From contig NZ_JAAGPD010000016.1 of the NCBI RefSeq assembly GCF_017104565.1, forward strand, positions 1 through 64,000: a DNA stretch of 64,000 nucleotides. The letters run 5' to 3'. Shown here piece after piece: positions 1-7,352 of this stretch. Position 1 is the stretch's first letter; every line of letters begins with the position of its first letter. A program made the position numbers and the translations under genes. The notes under the pieces are model-generated. The model had not been told where the DNA came from and did no database searches. It worked only from the letters and a program-made list of their open reading frames with translations. This stretch comes from Paraburkholderia sp. Tr-20389 (GTDB lineage: Bacteria; Pseudomonadota; Gammaproteobacteria; Burkholderiales; Burkholderiaceae).

Positions 1-929
1 TGGGCCGGCTGCGTGGCGTGCGCCGCCGGCGGCGCCTGAAGGGTCTGCAGTGCTTGGAGCGCATGGCGCTGTTCGGCGACCACGGTCGCGAGTGCCGCGG
101 CCTCGGCGGCCACCTGCCGGTGGGCGTCGCGCCCGCTGGCCACGTCCTCGAGCAGCCGCTCGCGCAGTCCCTCGAGCGCGGTGATCCGGATCTGCGCATC
201 GGCGAACTGTGTCGCTAGCCGCTCGCGCTCGGCGGCGAACGCATGACGCTGGTGCTCGGTCTCCTGCAGCAGGCGCTTCGACAGACCATCATAACGGGAC
301 CGCACGTCGGTCAGTTCCGTCACGTGGGTGTGCCGTAGGCTCTCCAGCGTGGTGCGGGCGGCATCGAGCTGCGTCTGCAGGGCGACCGTCTCCTCAGCCA
401 GGCGCTGCGCGCCTTCGACCGCGTGGCGACTGCTGGCGCGCAGGTCGGCCAGTTCGGCGTCGCGGGCGGCGAGCCGCTCGCGCAGTTCGCCAAGCTCGAT
501 CCGCAGCATCTCGCTACGCACGTCGGCGTCGTGCCGTGCCGTCTCCGCATCGGCCGTCACCTGCTGCGCGTGCTGGCGCAGCCGAACGACGTCGTCGAGC
601 TGCACGCTGACGGCAGCGGCCCACAGCGCGCGCATCTGTTCCGCGATCGCGTCGGGCAGGCCGGGCAACGCAACCTCAGTGAGACCCGCCTGCACCAGTT
701 CGGCCTCGATCGCGTTCAGTGCCCGCGACAGCACCGCCGGATCGCCGGCGCCCAGCCGCGCGCGCAGGCGCCGCACGGATACCGCGCGCCGGAAGCGCTC
801 ACGGGTGACCGGGGTAGCTGGCGAGGCTGGGGTGGCCGGGGCAGTGGATTCCGCGTCGCCCGCTTCGGCGAGCATCGCGAGCACGGTGGTGCGGATCTGG
901 TCGGGGGTGACGGCGGCGGGGCGGGCCAT
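1..929 (-). CDS. kfrA: KfrA-type plasmid DNA-binding protein (3' end cut by window)
   Basis: The reading frame is open on the minus strand from an ATG at 929 to the window edge, giving about 309 residues without the C-terminus. It starts MARPAAVTPDQIRTTVLAML. The N-terminal 120 residues look like the KfrA_N winged-helix domain, with RERFRRAVSVRRLRARLGAG and a basic surface. The remainder is a long Ala/Glu/Arg-rich heptad pattern typical of the KfrA coiled coil. Known KfrA proteins (for example of IncP plasmids) bind upstream of their own gene and help plasmid maintenance. The inverted repeat at 1050-1075 fits such an autoregulatory site. Its presence is the main evidence that this DNA is plasmid or chromid backbone. 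An overlapping plus-strand open frame is a codon-bias shadow. Confidence 0.85.
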   Translation of the reverse strand, partial: MARPAAVTPDQIRTTVLAMLAEAGDAESTAPATPASPATPVTRERFRRAVSVRRLRARLGAGDPAVLSRALNAIEAELVQAGLTEVALPGLPDAIAEQMRALWAAAVSVQLDDVVRLRQHAQQVTADAETARHDADVRSEMLRIELGELRERLAARDAELADLRASSRHAVEGAQRLAEETVALQTQLDAARTTLESLRHTHVTELTDVRSRYDGLSKRLLQETEHQRHAFAAERERLATQFADAQIRITALEGLRERLLEDVASGRDAHRQVAAEAAALATVVAEQRHALQALQTLQAPPAAHATQPA

Positions 930-1049
930 GGCGGGACTCCGGCGCCCGGCGGGAGGGGGCGCGGCGGTGTTTCAATGACTTCTTCAAGTCTAGTTCACGC
1001 ACGGCCCGAACGTTAGATGACCGCTTCTGGACCGGAAACGAAAGCCGTC

Positions 1050-1075
1050 CCGGTGATAAACGCCCTTATCACCGG
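1050..1075. promoter_or_regulatory. Perfect inverted repeat upstream of kfrA (putative KfrA operator)
   Basis: The arms CCGGTGATAA (1050-1059) and TTATCACCGG (1066-1075) are perfectly complementary around a 6-nt centre. The site lies about 120 bp upstream of the kfrA start, and ACCGGAAA occurs on both flanks (1031 and 1071). KfrA homologues autorepress through inverted repeats at their own promoter; binding here is inferred. A transcript hairpin is possible but there is no T-run. Confidence 0.55.
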
Positions 1076-1185
1076 AAAACAGACTTGCGCTTTGGCTTGC
1101 CTGCAAGGCTTGATGCACCGGTGCTGTGAGGCGATGCCGAGGAATTACGGCCGGTGGAAACCTGCGTCTGGAAAATCACGTTGCC

Positions 1186-1563
1186 CTAGCGATGCGGCTT
1201 CCGGCTGGCACGTCCTCCGGCGGGGGCGTGGCGAAGACGCTCACACAGTTCGGTTAGCCACTCGCTCACCCAGATGCGGTCCGTAGCGTTCAGGTGACTG
1301 AGCGTCTCGGCCAGTTCTTCTGCAAGATCGCTTGGGCGTGAAGAACCCCGACGCAGCAGGGTACTGGCGGGGACGCCATAAATTTCTGCCAGTTCGATGA
1401 GTCTGGGCAGCGAGGGCAGGACCGTGCCGCGCTCAAAGCGGCTGATGGTCTCCACATTGACGCCGATCTGTTCGGCGACCAGTTCCTGGGCGTAGCCGGC
1501 CGCTATGCGGGCGCGGGCGAGCGTTTTGCCGAGCATTTCGGCGAAGTTCTGTTCTGCGGACAA
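1186..1563 (-). CDS. XRE-family helix-turn-helix regulator
   Basis: This encodes 125 residues. Residues 12-70 form a Cro/CI-type helix-turn-helix: LARARIAAGYAQELVAEQIG, then VNVETISRFERG as turn and recognition helix, then VLPSLPRLIELAEIYGVPAS. The C-terminal 50 residues (SDLAEELAETLSHLNATDR onward) are a short helical tail, probably for dimerisation. The start drawn here is a TTG at 1563; an ATG at 1536 is an alternative, and neither has a clear ribosome-binding site. Three CAACAT/ATGTTG palindromes lie immediately upstream, which suggests autoregulation. Position next to kfrA suggests a backbone regulator, possibly of the neighbouring accessory genes. The target set is unknown. Confidence 0.8.
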   Translation of the reverse strand: MSAEQNFAEMLGKTLARARIAAGYAQELVAEQIGVNVETISRFERGTVLPSLPRLIELAEIYGVPASTLLRRGSSRPSDLAEELAETLSHLNATDRIWVSEWLTELCERLRHAPAGGRASRKPHR

Positions 1564-1576
1564 GGCGGCCGGGGGT

Positions 1577-1591
1577 CAACATGACGTGTTG
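1577..1591. promoter_or_regulatory. Palindromic operator 1 for the XRE regulator (imperfect)
   Basis: The site reads CAACAT-GAC-GTGTTG, matching the two downstream sites in all but one arm base. It lies 14 bp from the TTG start and could overlap the ribosome-binding region. A TGTTG-GT-CAACA element (1589-1601 area) overlaps its right edge. Confidence 0.5.
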
Positions 1592-1633
1592 TTGGTCAAC
1601 ACAGATGCTCGCCGGACCTGGCAGTTTGCGTAA

Positions 1634-1648
1634 CAACATGATATGTTG
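1634..1648. promoter_or_regulatory. Palindromic operator 2 for the XRE regulator
   Basis: This is a perfect 6+3+6 palindrome, CAACAT-GAT-ATGTTG. Its left end is 57 bp from that of operator 1 and 20 bp from that of operator 3, so operators 2 and 3 lie on nearly the same helix face. Binding by the adjacent XRE protein is inferred from position only. Confidence 0.6.
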
Positions 1649-1651
1649 GGT

Positions 1652-1670
1652 GTCAACATTGCATGTTGAC
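1652..1670. promoter_or_regulatory. Palindromic operator 3 for the XRE regulator (extended)
   Basis: This is a perfect 8+3+8 palindrome, GTCAACAT-TGC-ATGTTGAC. On the minus strand its edge contains TTGACA (complement of 1651-1656), a good -35 hexamer pointing toward the XRE gene. A repressor bound here would therefore block the promoter. The -10 element is not clear. Confidence 0.6.
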
Positions 1671-1833
1671 TGGGGGCGAAGAGGGCAACGAGTCCTTGCC
1701 GCTTTCCCCTGATCTTGCGAGGTGTTGCCATTCATCTGTCGGTGAGGACGGGCCGAAACCCGTCGGCGGGTCCTAGGTGTCGTGATGCCGACCTGAGTGT
1801 GTCTGAACTTCGAAAACACAAAGGCCGGATGCG

Positions 1834-2400
1834 ATGACATTCACGCCTGCCAGTCCAGCGCACATTGCGTTGGATGAGCAGGCTTGTCGCTGGAGTGATC
1901 GTATGTTTTTGACTTCTGACCAGAACCGTCTGCCGACAGGACAGGCATTCCATCCGAGCGTAGCGATGTGGGCTGTCGCCGAGATGTGGGGCGGTGGAGA
2001 CGTGCTCATCCTGCAGTTCGCAGCGACAAGGCGTGGCCTTGCCCGGGTTGCAATGGTGGAGTTCTCTTCAGCCGCTGCAGCGACGCTGATGCAGTTGGAA
2101 TCGGATGGCCAGATTGTGCGGGGCGCCGCGGTGCTGAGCGCCAGGTCGCAAAAGAACTCCGCTCAATGGAAACTGGAGCCGCTGCGCGAAATTCATCTCG
2201 GCGCGACGGAAGCCTTTGACGACCAGCATCCGTTGGTGTCGTTTGTGCGATTCACGACAGCGGCAGGTAAGCAGCTATCACTGCCCATGGGGGTTGCTGA
2301 CAAACACTCGCGTGGCCGGCGGATCTATCCGACCAATCCGGCGCGTTCTCCAGGCACTGGCCGCCGGAAGCCGGCGACCGGTGCCGCGACGACGACCTGA
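1834..2400 (+). CDS. Hypothetical protein
   Basis: This encodes 188 residues. The ATG at 1834 follows an AAAGG about 9 nt upstream. I do not recognise the family. The first 140 residues have ordinary globular composition (for example VAMWAVAEMWGGGDVLILQF and FDDQHPLVSFVRFTTAAGKQ). The last 40 residues are Arg/Pro/Thr-rich and probably disordered. It ends 4 nt before the start of the metallophosphoesterase gene, so the two are probably co-transcribed. No transmembrane segment or signal peptide is apparent. Confidence 0.55.
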   Translation: MTFTPASPAHIALDEQACRWSDRMFLTSDQNRLPTGQAFHPSVAMWAVAEMWGGGDVLILQFAATRRGLARVAMVEFSSAAAATLMQLESDGQIVRGAAVLSARSQKNSAQWKLEPLREIHLGATEAFDDQHPLVSFVRFTTAAGKQLSLPMGVADKHSRGRRIYPTNPARSPGTGRRKPATGAATTT

Positions 2401-2404
2401 CAGC

Positions 2405-3190
2405 ATGCGCGTCCAGATCGCCTCAGACCTGCATCTGGAAAACCTGCATCGGAGCTTTCCGGGCTACAACCCGGTCACGCCGTCCGATGCGGACGTGCTG
2501 GTGCTCGCGGGCGACATCGCGAATGGGGCAGATGCGGTCGAACATTTTGCGCGCTGGCCGGTACCGGTCATCTACGTGCATGGCAATCACGAAGCGCATG
2601 GCGCGAAGTACGGCGCGCTGGCCGATGACATCCGCACGCGCGCGACCGGCACCATGGTTCATTACCTTGAGCGTGAAGCGCTGGTCGTGGATGACGTGAG
2701 ATTTCTCGGCTGCTGCCTGTGGACGGACTATGCGCTCGATGGCACGCGCGACGAAAGCATGGCGCTGGCCGACCGCATGATGCATGACTACCGTGCGATC
2801 CGCATCGATGATGGCGAGCGGTTCCGGCCTGAGCACGCGCTGGCCGAGCACGAGAAGGCACTGGACTGGCTGCAGGAGCAGCTCGCAAAGCCCTTCAACG
2901 GCCGCACGGTCGTGGTGACCCATCACGGCGTGGCACCGCCATCGGTGCATCCACGTTACGCGGGTGATCCGTTCAACGCCGCGTTCGTCAGTGACCTAGG
3001 GGCACTGCTTGCCCACGCCGATGTGTGGATTCACGGCCACGTGCATGACTCGTTCGATTACCGCGTCGGCGGGACGCGCGTGATTGCCAACCCGCTCGGC
3101 TATGCGAGGAACCGCCAGATGGCGGGGATGCCGGCCGGCCTGAAGTGGGAAAACGCGGCGTTTGATCCTGCGCTGGTGATTGAGGTGTGA
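2405..3190 (+). CDS. Calcineurin-like metallophosphoesterase
   Basis: This encodes 261 residues from an ATG at 2405. It has the full set of metallophosphoesterase motifs: SDLHLE (D8, H10), AGDIANG (D37), HGNHE (N61, H62), VVTHHG and IHGHVH. The family hydrolyses phosphomonoesters or phosphodiesters with a di-metal centre, usually Mn or Fe. The specific substrate cannot be read from the sequence. There is no signal peptide, so it should be cytosolic. It follows the hypothetical gene by 4 nt. An in-frame extension upstream lacks a plausible start and overlaps the preceding gene. The length is usual for the small single-domain members found on plasmids and phages. Confidence 0.85.
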   Translation: MRVQIASDLHLENLHRSFPGYNPVTPSDADVLVLAGDIANGADAVEHFARWPVPVIYVHGNHEAHGAKYGALADDIRTRATGTMVHYLEREALVVDDVRFLGCCLWTDYALDGTRDESMALADRMMHDYRAIRIDDGERFRPEHALAEHEKALDWLQEQLAKPFNGRTVVVTHHGVAPPSVHPRYAGDPFNAAFVSDLGALLAHADVWIHGHVHDSFDYRVGGTRVIANPLGYARNRQMAGMPAGLKWENAAFDPALVIEV

Positions 3191-3352
3191 TCGCGCGTGC
3201 CGGGGTGCGCTGCCGGCAACCGGGCGACGACGGGCGCGATCGGGTCGCCGCAGGGAATACGAAGCACTGGAAATGCTGCAAGCGGCAGCCGGCGGACATC
3301 ACTACACGCCGTGTCGTTCGCGCGTTGCAGATCGAATGAAAGGAGGCAAAGC

Positions 3353-3628
3353 ATGACCGAGATCGAAAGGCTGGCGAAAGAAGTGTCGGAGCTGTACGCG
3401 GACATCGAACGGGCCGGTTGCCGGGCCGTCGACGCGCTGCGTTCGAGTGACCCGGATCTGGCCGACGCGCTTCTTGCGACTTTTGAATCCGGGGATCGGG
3501 CCGGCGACTGGCTCACGAGCCAGCCGATCGGATTCGACGGATACAGCGCACTTGAACTGCTGGCGCAGGGCGAACGGGAGCAGGTCATGCAGGTCCTGAA
3601 CCATCTGCGTATCGGCCTGTGTACATGA
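3353..3628 (+). CDS. ParS/MbcA/Xre-type antitoxin-like protein
   Basis: This encodes 91 residues. The ATG at 3353 follows a strong AGGAGG at 3341-3346. The C-terminal half (AGDWLTSQPIGFDGYSALEL, then LLAQGEREQVMQVLNHLRIGL) resembles the toxin-binding domain of the MbcA/ParS/Xre antitoxins (DUF2384): a W-L..P line, a conserved G.SALELL stretch and a final helix ending in G-L. The N-terminal 40 residues are helical, with no recognisable helix-turn-helix. The stop codon overlaps the ATG of the next gene (ATGA, 3625-3628), a sign of translational coupling. Known partners are RES-domain toxins, which are absent here; the coupled gene encodes a HAD-like protein instead. The antitoxin role is inferred. 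Confidence 0.65.
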   Translation: MTEIERLAKEVSELYADIERAGCRAVDALRSSDPDLADALLATFESGDRAGDWLTSQPIGFDGYSALELLAQGEREQVMQVLNHLRIGLCT

Positions 3629-4152
3629 GGATGCCAGAACCATTCAGCGACGTGCTGCCAGAACACCGGGCAACCGGTCCTGCGGTGGTTCCTTTTCTGT
3701 TTCTTGACTTCGACGGGGTGCTGCATCCCGTCGGTGAGCCCGCACTTGACGACGACTTCTGTCTGATCGACAACCCGGGGCTTTTCATCTGGCGTCCGAT
3801 CCTGGAGGCGCTACTGGTTCCCTATCCGGCCGTGCGGATCATCGTCAGCTCGGACTGGCGAAGGCTGTTCGACGACGCAACGCTGGTACGGCTACTGGGT
3901 CCATTGGGCAACCGGTTTTTGGGGGTGGTGGAGAGTGTCGGATCGTGCCGGTCCGCGGAGATCCTGATGGAAGTTCGTCGCAGGAAACTGGTTCACTGGC
4001 TCGCCATCGACGATCATCCGAGCGTCGTTGCGGCGCAGGCGACGGAGCGCGGCTTTATCGCCTGTGCGCCTGCGCGTGGTCTGAGTGACCCGGCGGTCCA
4101 ACGGGCGGTGAGCGACAGGCTGTCGGCGCTTGACGACCAGCCGGTCGGGTAG
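3625..4152 (+). CDS. HAD-superfamily protein (Swiss Army Knife RNA-repair HAD-like)
   Basis: This encodes 175 residues with start ATG at 3625, inside the stop of the preceding gene. It has a HAD core: FLFLDFDGVLHP near residues 24-35 (nucleophile pair D28/D30), IIVSSDWRR near 72-80 (motif II Ser) and HWLAIDDHP near 124-132 (acid pair D129/D130). This short form without a large cap domain resembles the HAD_SAK_1 type found in RNA-repair contexts and in many mobile-element proteins. Predicted activity is phosphohydrolase or phosphatase. Coupling to an antitoxin-like gene suggests an effector or toxin role, which is inference. A plain housekeeping phosphatase remains possible. Confidence 0.7.
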   Translation: MRMPEPFSDVLPEHRATGPAVVPFLFLDFDGVLHPVGEPALDDDFCLIDNPGLFIWRPILEALLVPYPAVRIIVSSDWRRLFDDATLVRLLGPLGNRFLGVVESVGSCRSAEILMEVRRRKLVHWLAIDDHPSVVAAQATERGFIACAPARGLSDPAVQRAVSDRLSALDDQPVG

Positions 4153-4232
4153 GTTCGCTGCGCGCTTCGCGGGGTTCCCGCAGGGCAGCAGGACATACAC
4201 ACCGCGTCGGTTCCCGCTGGTCGTCCGTGTGC

Positions 4233-4321
4233 AAAAGACTACGTCCATAGGGGAGTCGCTGAAAGGGCCACCGGCAGGCGTTCGGGTTGAGCGAAAAGAC
4301 TACAGATATAGGGAAGTCACT
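4233..4321 (+). repeat. Two imperfect direct repeats, 61 bp apart
   Basis: Unit 1 starts at 4233 and unit 2 at 4294. Both begin AAAAGACTAC and continue with a 7-nt variable piece ending in ATA, then GGG(G/A)AGTC and (G/A)CT. About 22 of 28 positions agree. They precede the small gene at 4338. They could be binding sites, promoter duplications or iteron-like elements; two copies are too few to decide. Confidence 0.45.
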
Positions 4322-4337
4322 TCGACAGGGAGGCCAC

Positions 4338-4625
4338 GTGACCAAGGCAAACCGGCGAAAAAGACGGCGACAGGCATTGCCGCCGGACGAAAGCATCGAG
4401 CAGATCGATGCGCGGATGAGGGCGTTCGCGCTCGCCACCCGTGAGTGGTGGAGAAAGGCCGCAAAGACACCTTTCCCTGACAACAACATCACCGTACTGG
4501 CCGGCCCGACGAGACGAGTGCGCCCGGAACCCGCGGCGTCGAAGCGGGAGCGCGCCATCGACAGCCGTCCGCGAGACGCGGAAGAGGTTCCGCCCGAGCA
4601 ATCGCCTGGAGACGCTGATGTTTGA
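4338..4625 (+). CDS. Small basic hypothetical protein
   Basis: This encodes 95 residues from a GTG at 4338 preceded by AGGGAGG (4327-4333). A TTG at 4287 in the same frame would add 17 residues but has no ribosome-binding site. The N-terminus is strongly basic (TKANRRKRRRQALPPDES), followed by a helical segment (IDARMRAFALATREWWRKA). The C-terminus is Pro/Arg/Glu-rich and probably disordered. I do not recognise the family. Its stop overlaps the next gene by 8 bp, so the two are co-translated. The basic N-terminus suggests nucleic-acid contact, which is inference. Confidence 0.5.
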   Translation: MTKANRRKRRRQALPPDESIEQIDARMRAFALATREWWRKAAKTPFPDNNITVLAGPTRRVRPEPAASKRERAIDSRPRDAEEVPPEQSPGDADV

Positions 4626-5271
4626 CTATCGCGGCGTCGACCGGAAACAGATTTCTGTGTGTGTATGCGACCGGTGTGGCCGGCGCATGCCGCACACGGA
4701 CCCGGAACATGCGGAGAAGCAGTCGCTGGCATGGCAGACCGGCGCGTATTCGATCTTTGGCGACGGCAAGCATGTTCGCATCGATCTGTGCCAGCACTGT
4801 GTGCGCAGCGTACTGGGCCAATGGTTGTCCGTATCCGAGCCAGCAACGGAGGCGGAACAGCGTGCGTTCGCGCTGGCGTTTCGTGACAGGCTGCTCGCCA
4901 AAGACTGGCCGGATAGCGCGCAGATTGGCGCACGGCTGGGCGTATCAGCGAGGGACGCGGCTGCGTATGTCCATCGCTTGCGAACGGAGGGCATCATCTT
5001 CGGTGTCTGGAGCGAGCCGCGCCAGCGCTATGTCTATCCGGATTTCCAGTTCGACCGCGAGGGACGTCCGCTTCCGGACATGGCGACGCTGCTCGCGATC
5101 CTGCCGGACCGGGGCGGAGAAAGCGGCGGATGGGATCGTGCATGGTGGTTCTACTGGCCGTGCCGGATGCTCGATGGGGCGAAGCCAGCCGACGTTTTTG
5201 TGAGCGCGCCGAAGCGCGTGATCGATGCGGCGACCGACGAGTTCCGACAGCCGAGGGACGCGGACTGGTGA
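4618..5271 (+). CDS. Zinc-ribbon protein with ParS-like C-terminal domain
   Basis: This encodes 217 residues. The N-terminus carries CVCDRCGRRM and, about 40 residues later, LCQHCV. These CxxC-type pairs could bind one zinc ion. The middle (DSAQIGARLGVSARDAAAYV, then HRLRTEGIIFGVW) reads like a helix-turn-helix or winged helix. The C-terminus (MATLLAILPDRGGESGGWDR through KRVIDAATDEF) resembles the toxin-binding domain of ParS/MbcA antitoxins. The start ATG at 4618 overlaps the previous gene by 8 bp. The layout suggests a DNA-binding regulator or antitoxin-like factor. I know no named family with this exact combination, so the domain calls are tentative. Confidence 0.6.
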   Translation: MFDYRGVDRKQISVCVCDRCGRRMPHTDPEHAEKQSLAWQTGAYSIFGDGKHVRIDLCQHCVRSVLGQWLSVSEPATEAEQRAFALAFRDRLLAKDWPDSAQIGARLGVSARDAAAYVHRLRTEGIIFGVWSEPRQRYVYPDFQFDREGRPLPDMATLLAILPDRGGESGGWDRAWWFYWPCRMLDGAKPADVFVSAPKRVIDAATDEFRQPRDADW

Positions 5272-5823
5272 ATGATTCGGACCAATTCAGTCACTCACCA
5301 ATGACCTTATGTCCCACACGCCAGCGGAGCCACGCGGCAAGCTGGCTATCCGACCGGCTCGGTAACGGTAACGGGTCGCGTCCGAGCGCAGATCTTTCAA
5401 GCTTGAACGACGCTTCACGGAGCCCAGACGTCGTTCGAATGTCCAAGGAACGACGTTCGCGACCGTCGCTTCATGGCCGAACCCAGTCCGATGCAAAATT
5501 GGCCGCCCCACCCGGACATATAACGACTCGTGTGGGGCGTGGCTTCCGAATGGCGGCCCTGATGCCTCAACCTTTTATTAGGTTGTGGGCGCAACGTTCC
5601 CGCGTCGCGATTGGAGAACATTGCCAAACTGTCGCGCCGTTCGCCACGAAAGCCGAATCCCGGAGAACACTTCCTGGGCGGCTGAGATTGATATCTCACG
5701 CGCCCGGGCGTGGGAAATGGCCGTGCCTCAAATCGGACTGCAGGGCAAGGACGGCCCACAGTCTTGCTGTTGCTCAATAGGTCCGACGCGCGCGGCCTCT
5801 TCCGGACAAGTCAACGCGGAAAG
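5272..5823. other. Gene-free stretch, 552 bp
   Basis: Open frames here have no ribosome-binding site, recognisable protein or normal codon pattern. A weak 6-bp hairpin, CAACCT/AGGTTG, lies near 5567-5586. No promoter or mobile element could be identified. Confidence 0.5.
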
Positions 5824-6090
5824 TTAGCGTTGCTGTGTGCCGGTATCGGCGTGGCTCGCAACCTGGCGCTGCGACGCGCTTTGTTGTTCAGCTTGCAAGC
5901 GGGCTTCAGCCTTTTGCAGCCTTGCCGGGTAATCAGGATCATCGGGGATCGGCTTGTATCCGGCTTGTTCGAGGTTAGCAAGTTCAGCTTTTACCTGCGC
6001 ACGCGTGACCGGCGCGTCGCTCTGGGCGAAAGAAGCAACAGGAGACAGGGCGAGAACGGCGAACGCAGCTGCTACAAAGATCTGTTTCAT
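5824..6090 (-). CDS. Small exported DUF4148 protein
   Basis: This encodes 88 residues from ATG at 6090 (a GTG one codon upstream is possible). It has a classical Sec signal peptide, MKQIFVAAAFAVLALSPVAS ending FAQ. The mature part carries the DUF4148 signature: VTRAQVKAELANLEQAGYKP, then PDDPDYPARLQKAEARL. Proteins of this family are small, abundant in Burkholderiaceae, predicted periplasmic and of unknown function. Three further members lie in this window. The gene stands alone, downstream of and pointing the same way as the LysR gene, with 133 bp between them. Confidence 0.85.
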   Translation of the reverse strand: MKQIFVAAAFAVLALSPVASFAQSDAPVTRAQVKAELANLEQAGYKPIPDDPDYPARLQKAEARLQAEQQSASQRQVASHADTGTQQR

Positions 6091-6226
6091 CACACACCTA
6101 CTTTTAAGCGTCAGTTAATCTGGTACCGCGCTGAAGCGCCAAATTATATGCGCCGATGTGTAGGTGATTACCCTTATTCTTGTAACAGTAAATTGCCGGA
6201 TGCGATTCTGCCCCTGGCGCGGTCCT

Positions 6227-7171
6227 CTAGATGGAGCGCAGAAAGGCTGCGGACATGCCCAGGCGGAGGTCCGAGGACAGGCTCCGCGAGCGCGCAATTT
6301 CCTTTGTGAGTTGCATCACGGTGCGACAGGCGAGGGTCAGTTCCCCGTGAGGCGACATGGCCAGCGCAATGAACCGCGGCACTGGCGGATCAACAACCAT
6401 CGACGCCTGCAAGCGGCACTCCTTTTCGAGATTGGCTATCGCGTAAGGTCCAAGCAACGCGTAGATGCCGCCGTCCGCGACGATATGACCCTGCAGGCTC
6501 AGGGAGTCGGCTTCCGCCGCAAAATGCAGTGTGACCTGGTGTTCGCCCGCGATCTGTTCGAGCCGGTCGCGCCAGCTATTCGGCCGGCAGAAGGACACAA
6601 GCGGAATCCCGTCGAGCCTCGAGAACGCAACCGTGGGCTGCCTGGTTAAAGAATCGCCTTCAGCCCCGACCAAATACGTCGCCGCTTCGACCAGATACTC
6701 GTCTCCGTTTTTCGGCGTCGGATTATTTCGAAACAGGATGGCGAGATCAACGCTTCCGCTTTCCAGCCACGTTTCCAGCAACGCCCCCTGTCCTTCGCGC
6801 ACCTGTAACTGCACCAGCGGGTAGCGCTCTCGCAGGCGATGGTAAAGGCTGCTCACAAGCGGATGAGCGGTGGACGGCAAAATGCCGAGCCGGACTACCC
6901 CTATGGGCTCTCCGGCCGTACTGCGGATGTCATTGGACAATTGCTCCGTGCTGGCAAGCCAGGCCCTGACCCGCGGCGCGATACGCGCGCCCAACTCGGT
7001 CAACACCACGCCTCGGCCAGTCCGCTGAAACAGCCGGCCGCCGCAGTACTGCTCAAGCTCCACGATTTGTCGGCTGATATGGGGCTGGCTCGTCCCATAA
7101 GCGGCGGCCGCCTTACTCAGGCTGCCCAGTTCTGCCGCGTCGATAAATAACTTCCAAGCCGCGTAGTCCAC
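6227..7171 (-). CDS. LysR-family transcriptional regulator
   Basis: This encodes 314 residues from a GTG at 7171, with AGGG 8 nt upstream; a TTG at 7177 is the other candidate. Residues 5-62 form the LysR helix-turn-helix (WKLFIDAAELGSLSKAAAAY, then GTSQPHISRQIVELEQ). A periplasmic-binding-like effector domain follows. The gene diverges from the DapA-family gene at 7353 with about 180 bp between them, the classic LysR arrangement, so it probably controls the aldolase, MFS and porin genes at 7353-11167. The effector is unknown. Confidence 0.9.
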   Translation of the reverse strand: MDYAAWKLFIDAAELGSLSKAAAAYGTSQPHISRQIVELEQYCGGRLFQRTGRGVVLTELGARIAPRVRAWLASTEQLSNDIRSTAGEPIGVVRLGILPSTAHPLVSSLYHRLRERYPLVQLQVREGQGALLETWLESGSVDLAILFRNNPTPKNGDEYLVEAATYLVGAEGDSLTRQPTVAFSRLDGIPLVSFCRPNSWRDRLEQIAGEHQVTLHFAAEADSLSLQGHIVADGGIYALLGPYAIANLEKECRLQASMVVDPPVPRFIALAMSPHGELTLACRTVMQLTKEIARSRSLSSDLRLGMSAAFLRSI

Positions 7172-7352
7172 CGCCAAAGCCCTGTGCGAGATATGTCAAA
7201 TCAGTATAGCTGAAATGTGCGGTTAGGCGGTTCCCGCATGGGGTGCCGATCCCTACACTGCAACGCATGCACCGTTGTTTCAGCTTGACGCGAAAGAGCA
7301 GCGGGCTCTCCTCTCAGACAGAGGAGCGGAAAAGTTCACACTTGGAGACGTC

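Noticed and set aside
328-978. Plus-strand open frames over the kfrA region
   Set aside because: They are mirror images of the Ala/Arg-rich coiled-coil coding sequence; the minus-strand product is a recognisable KfrA.
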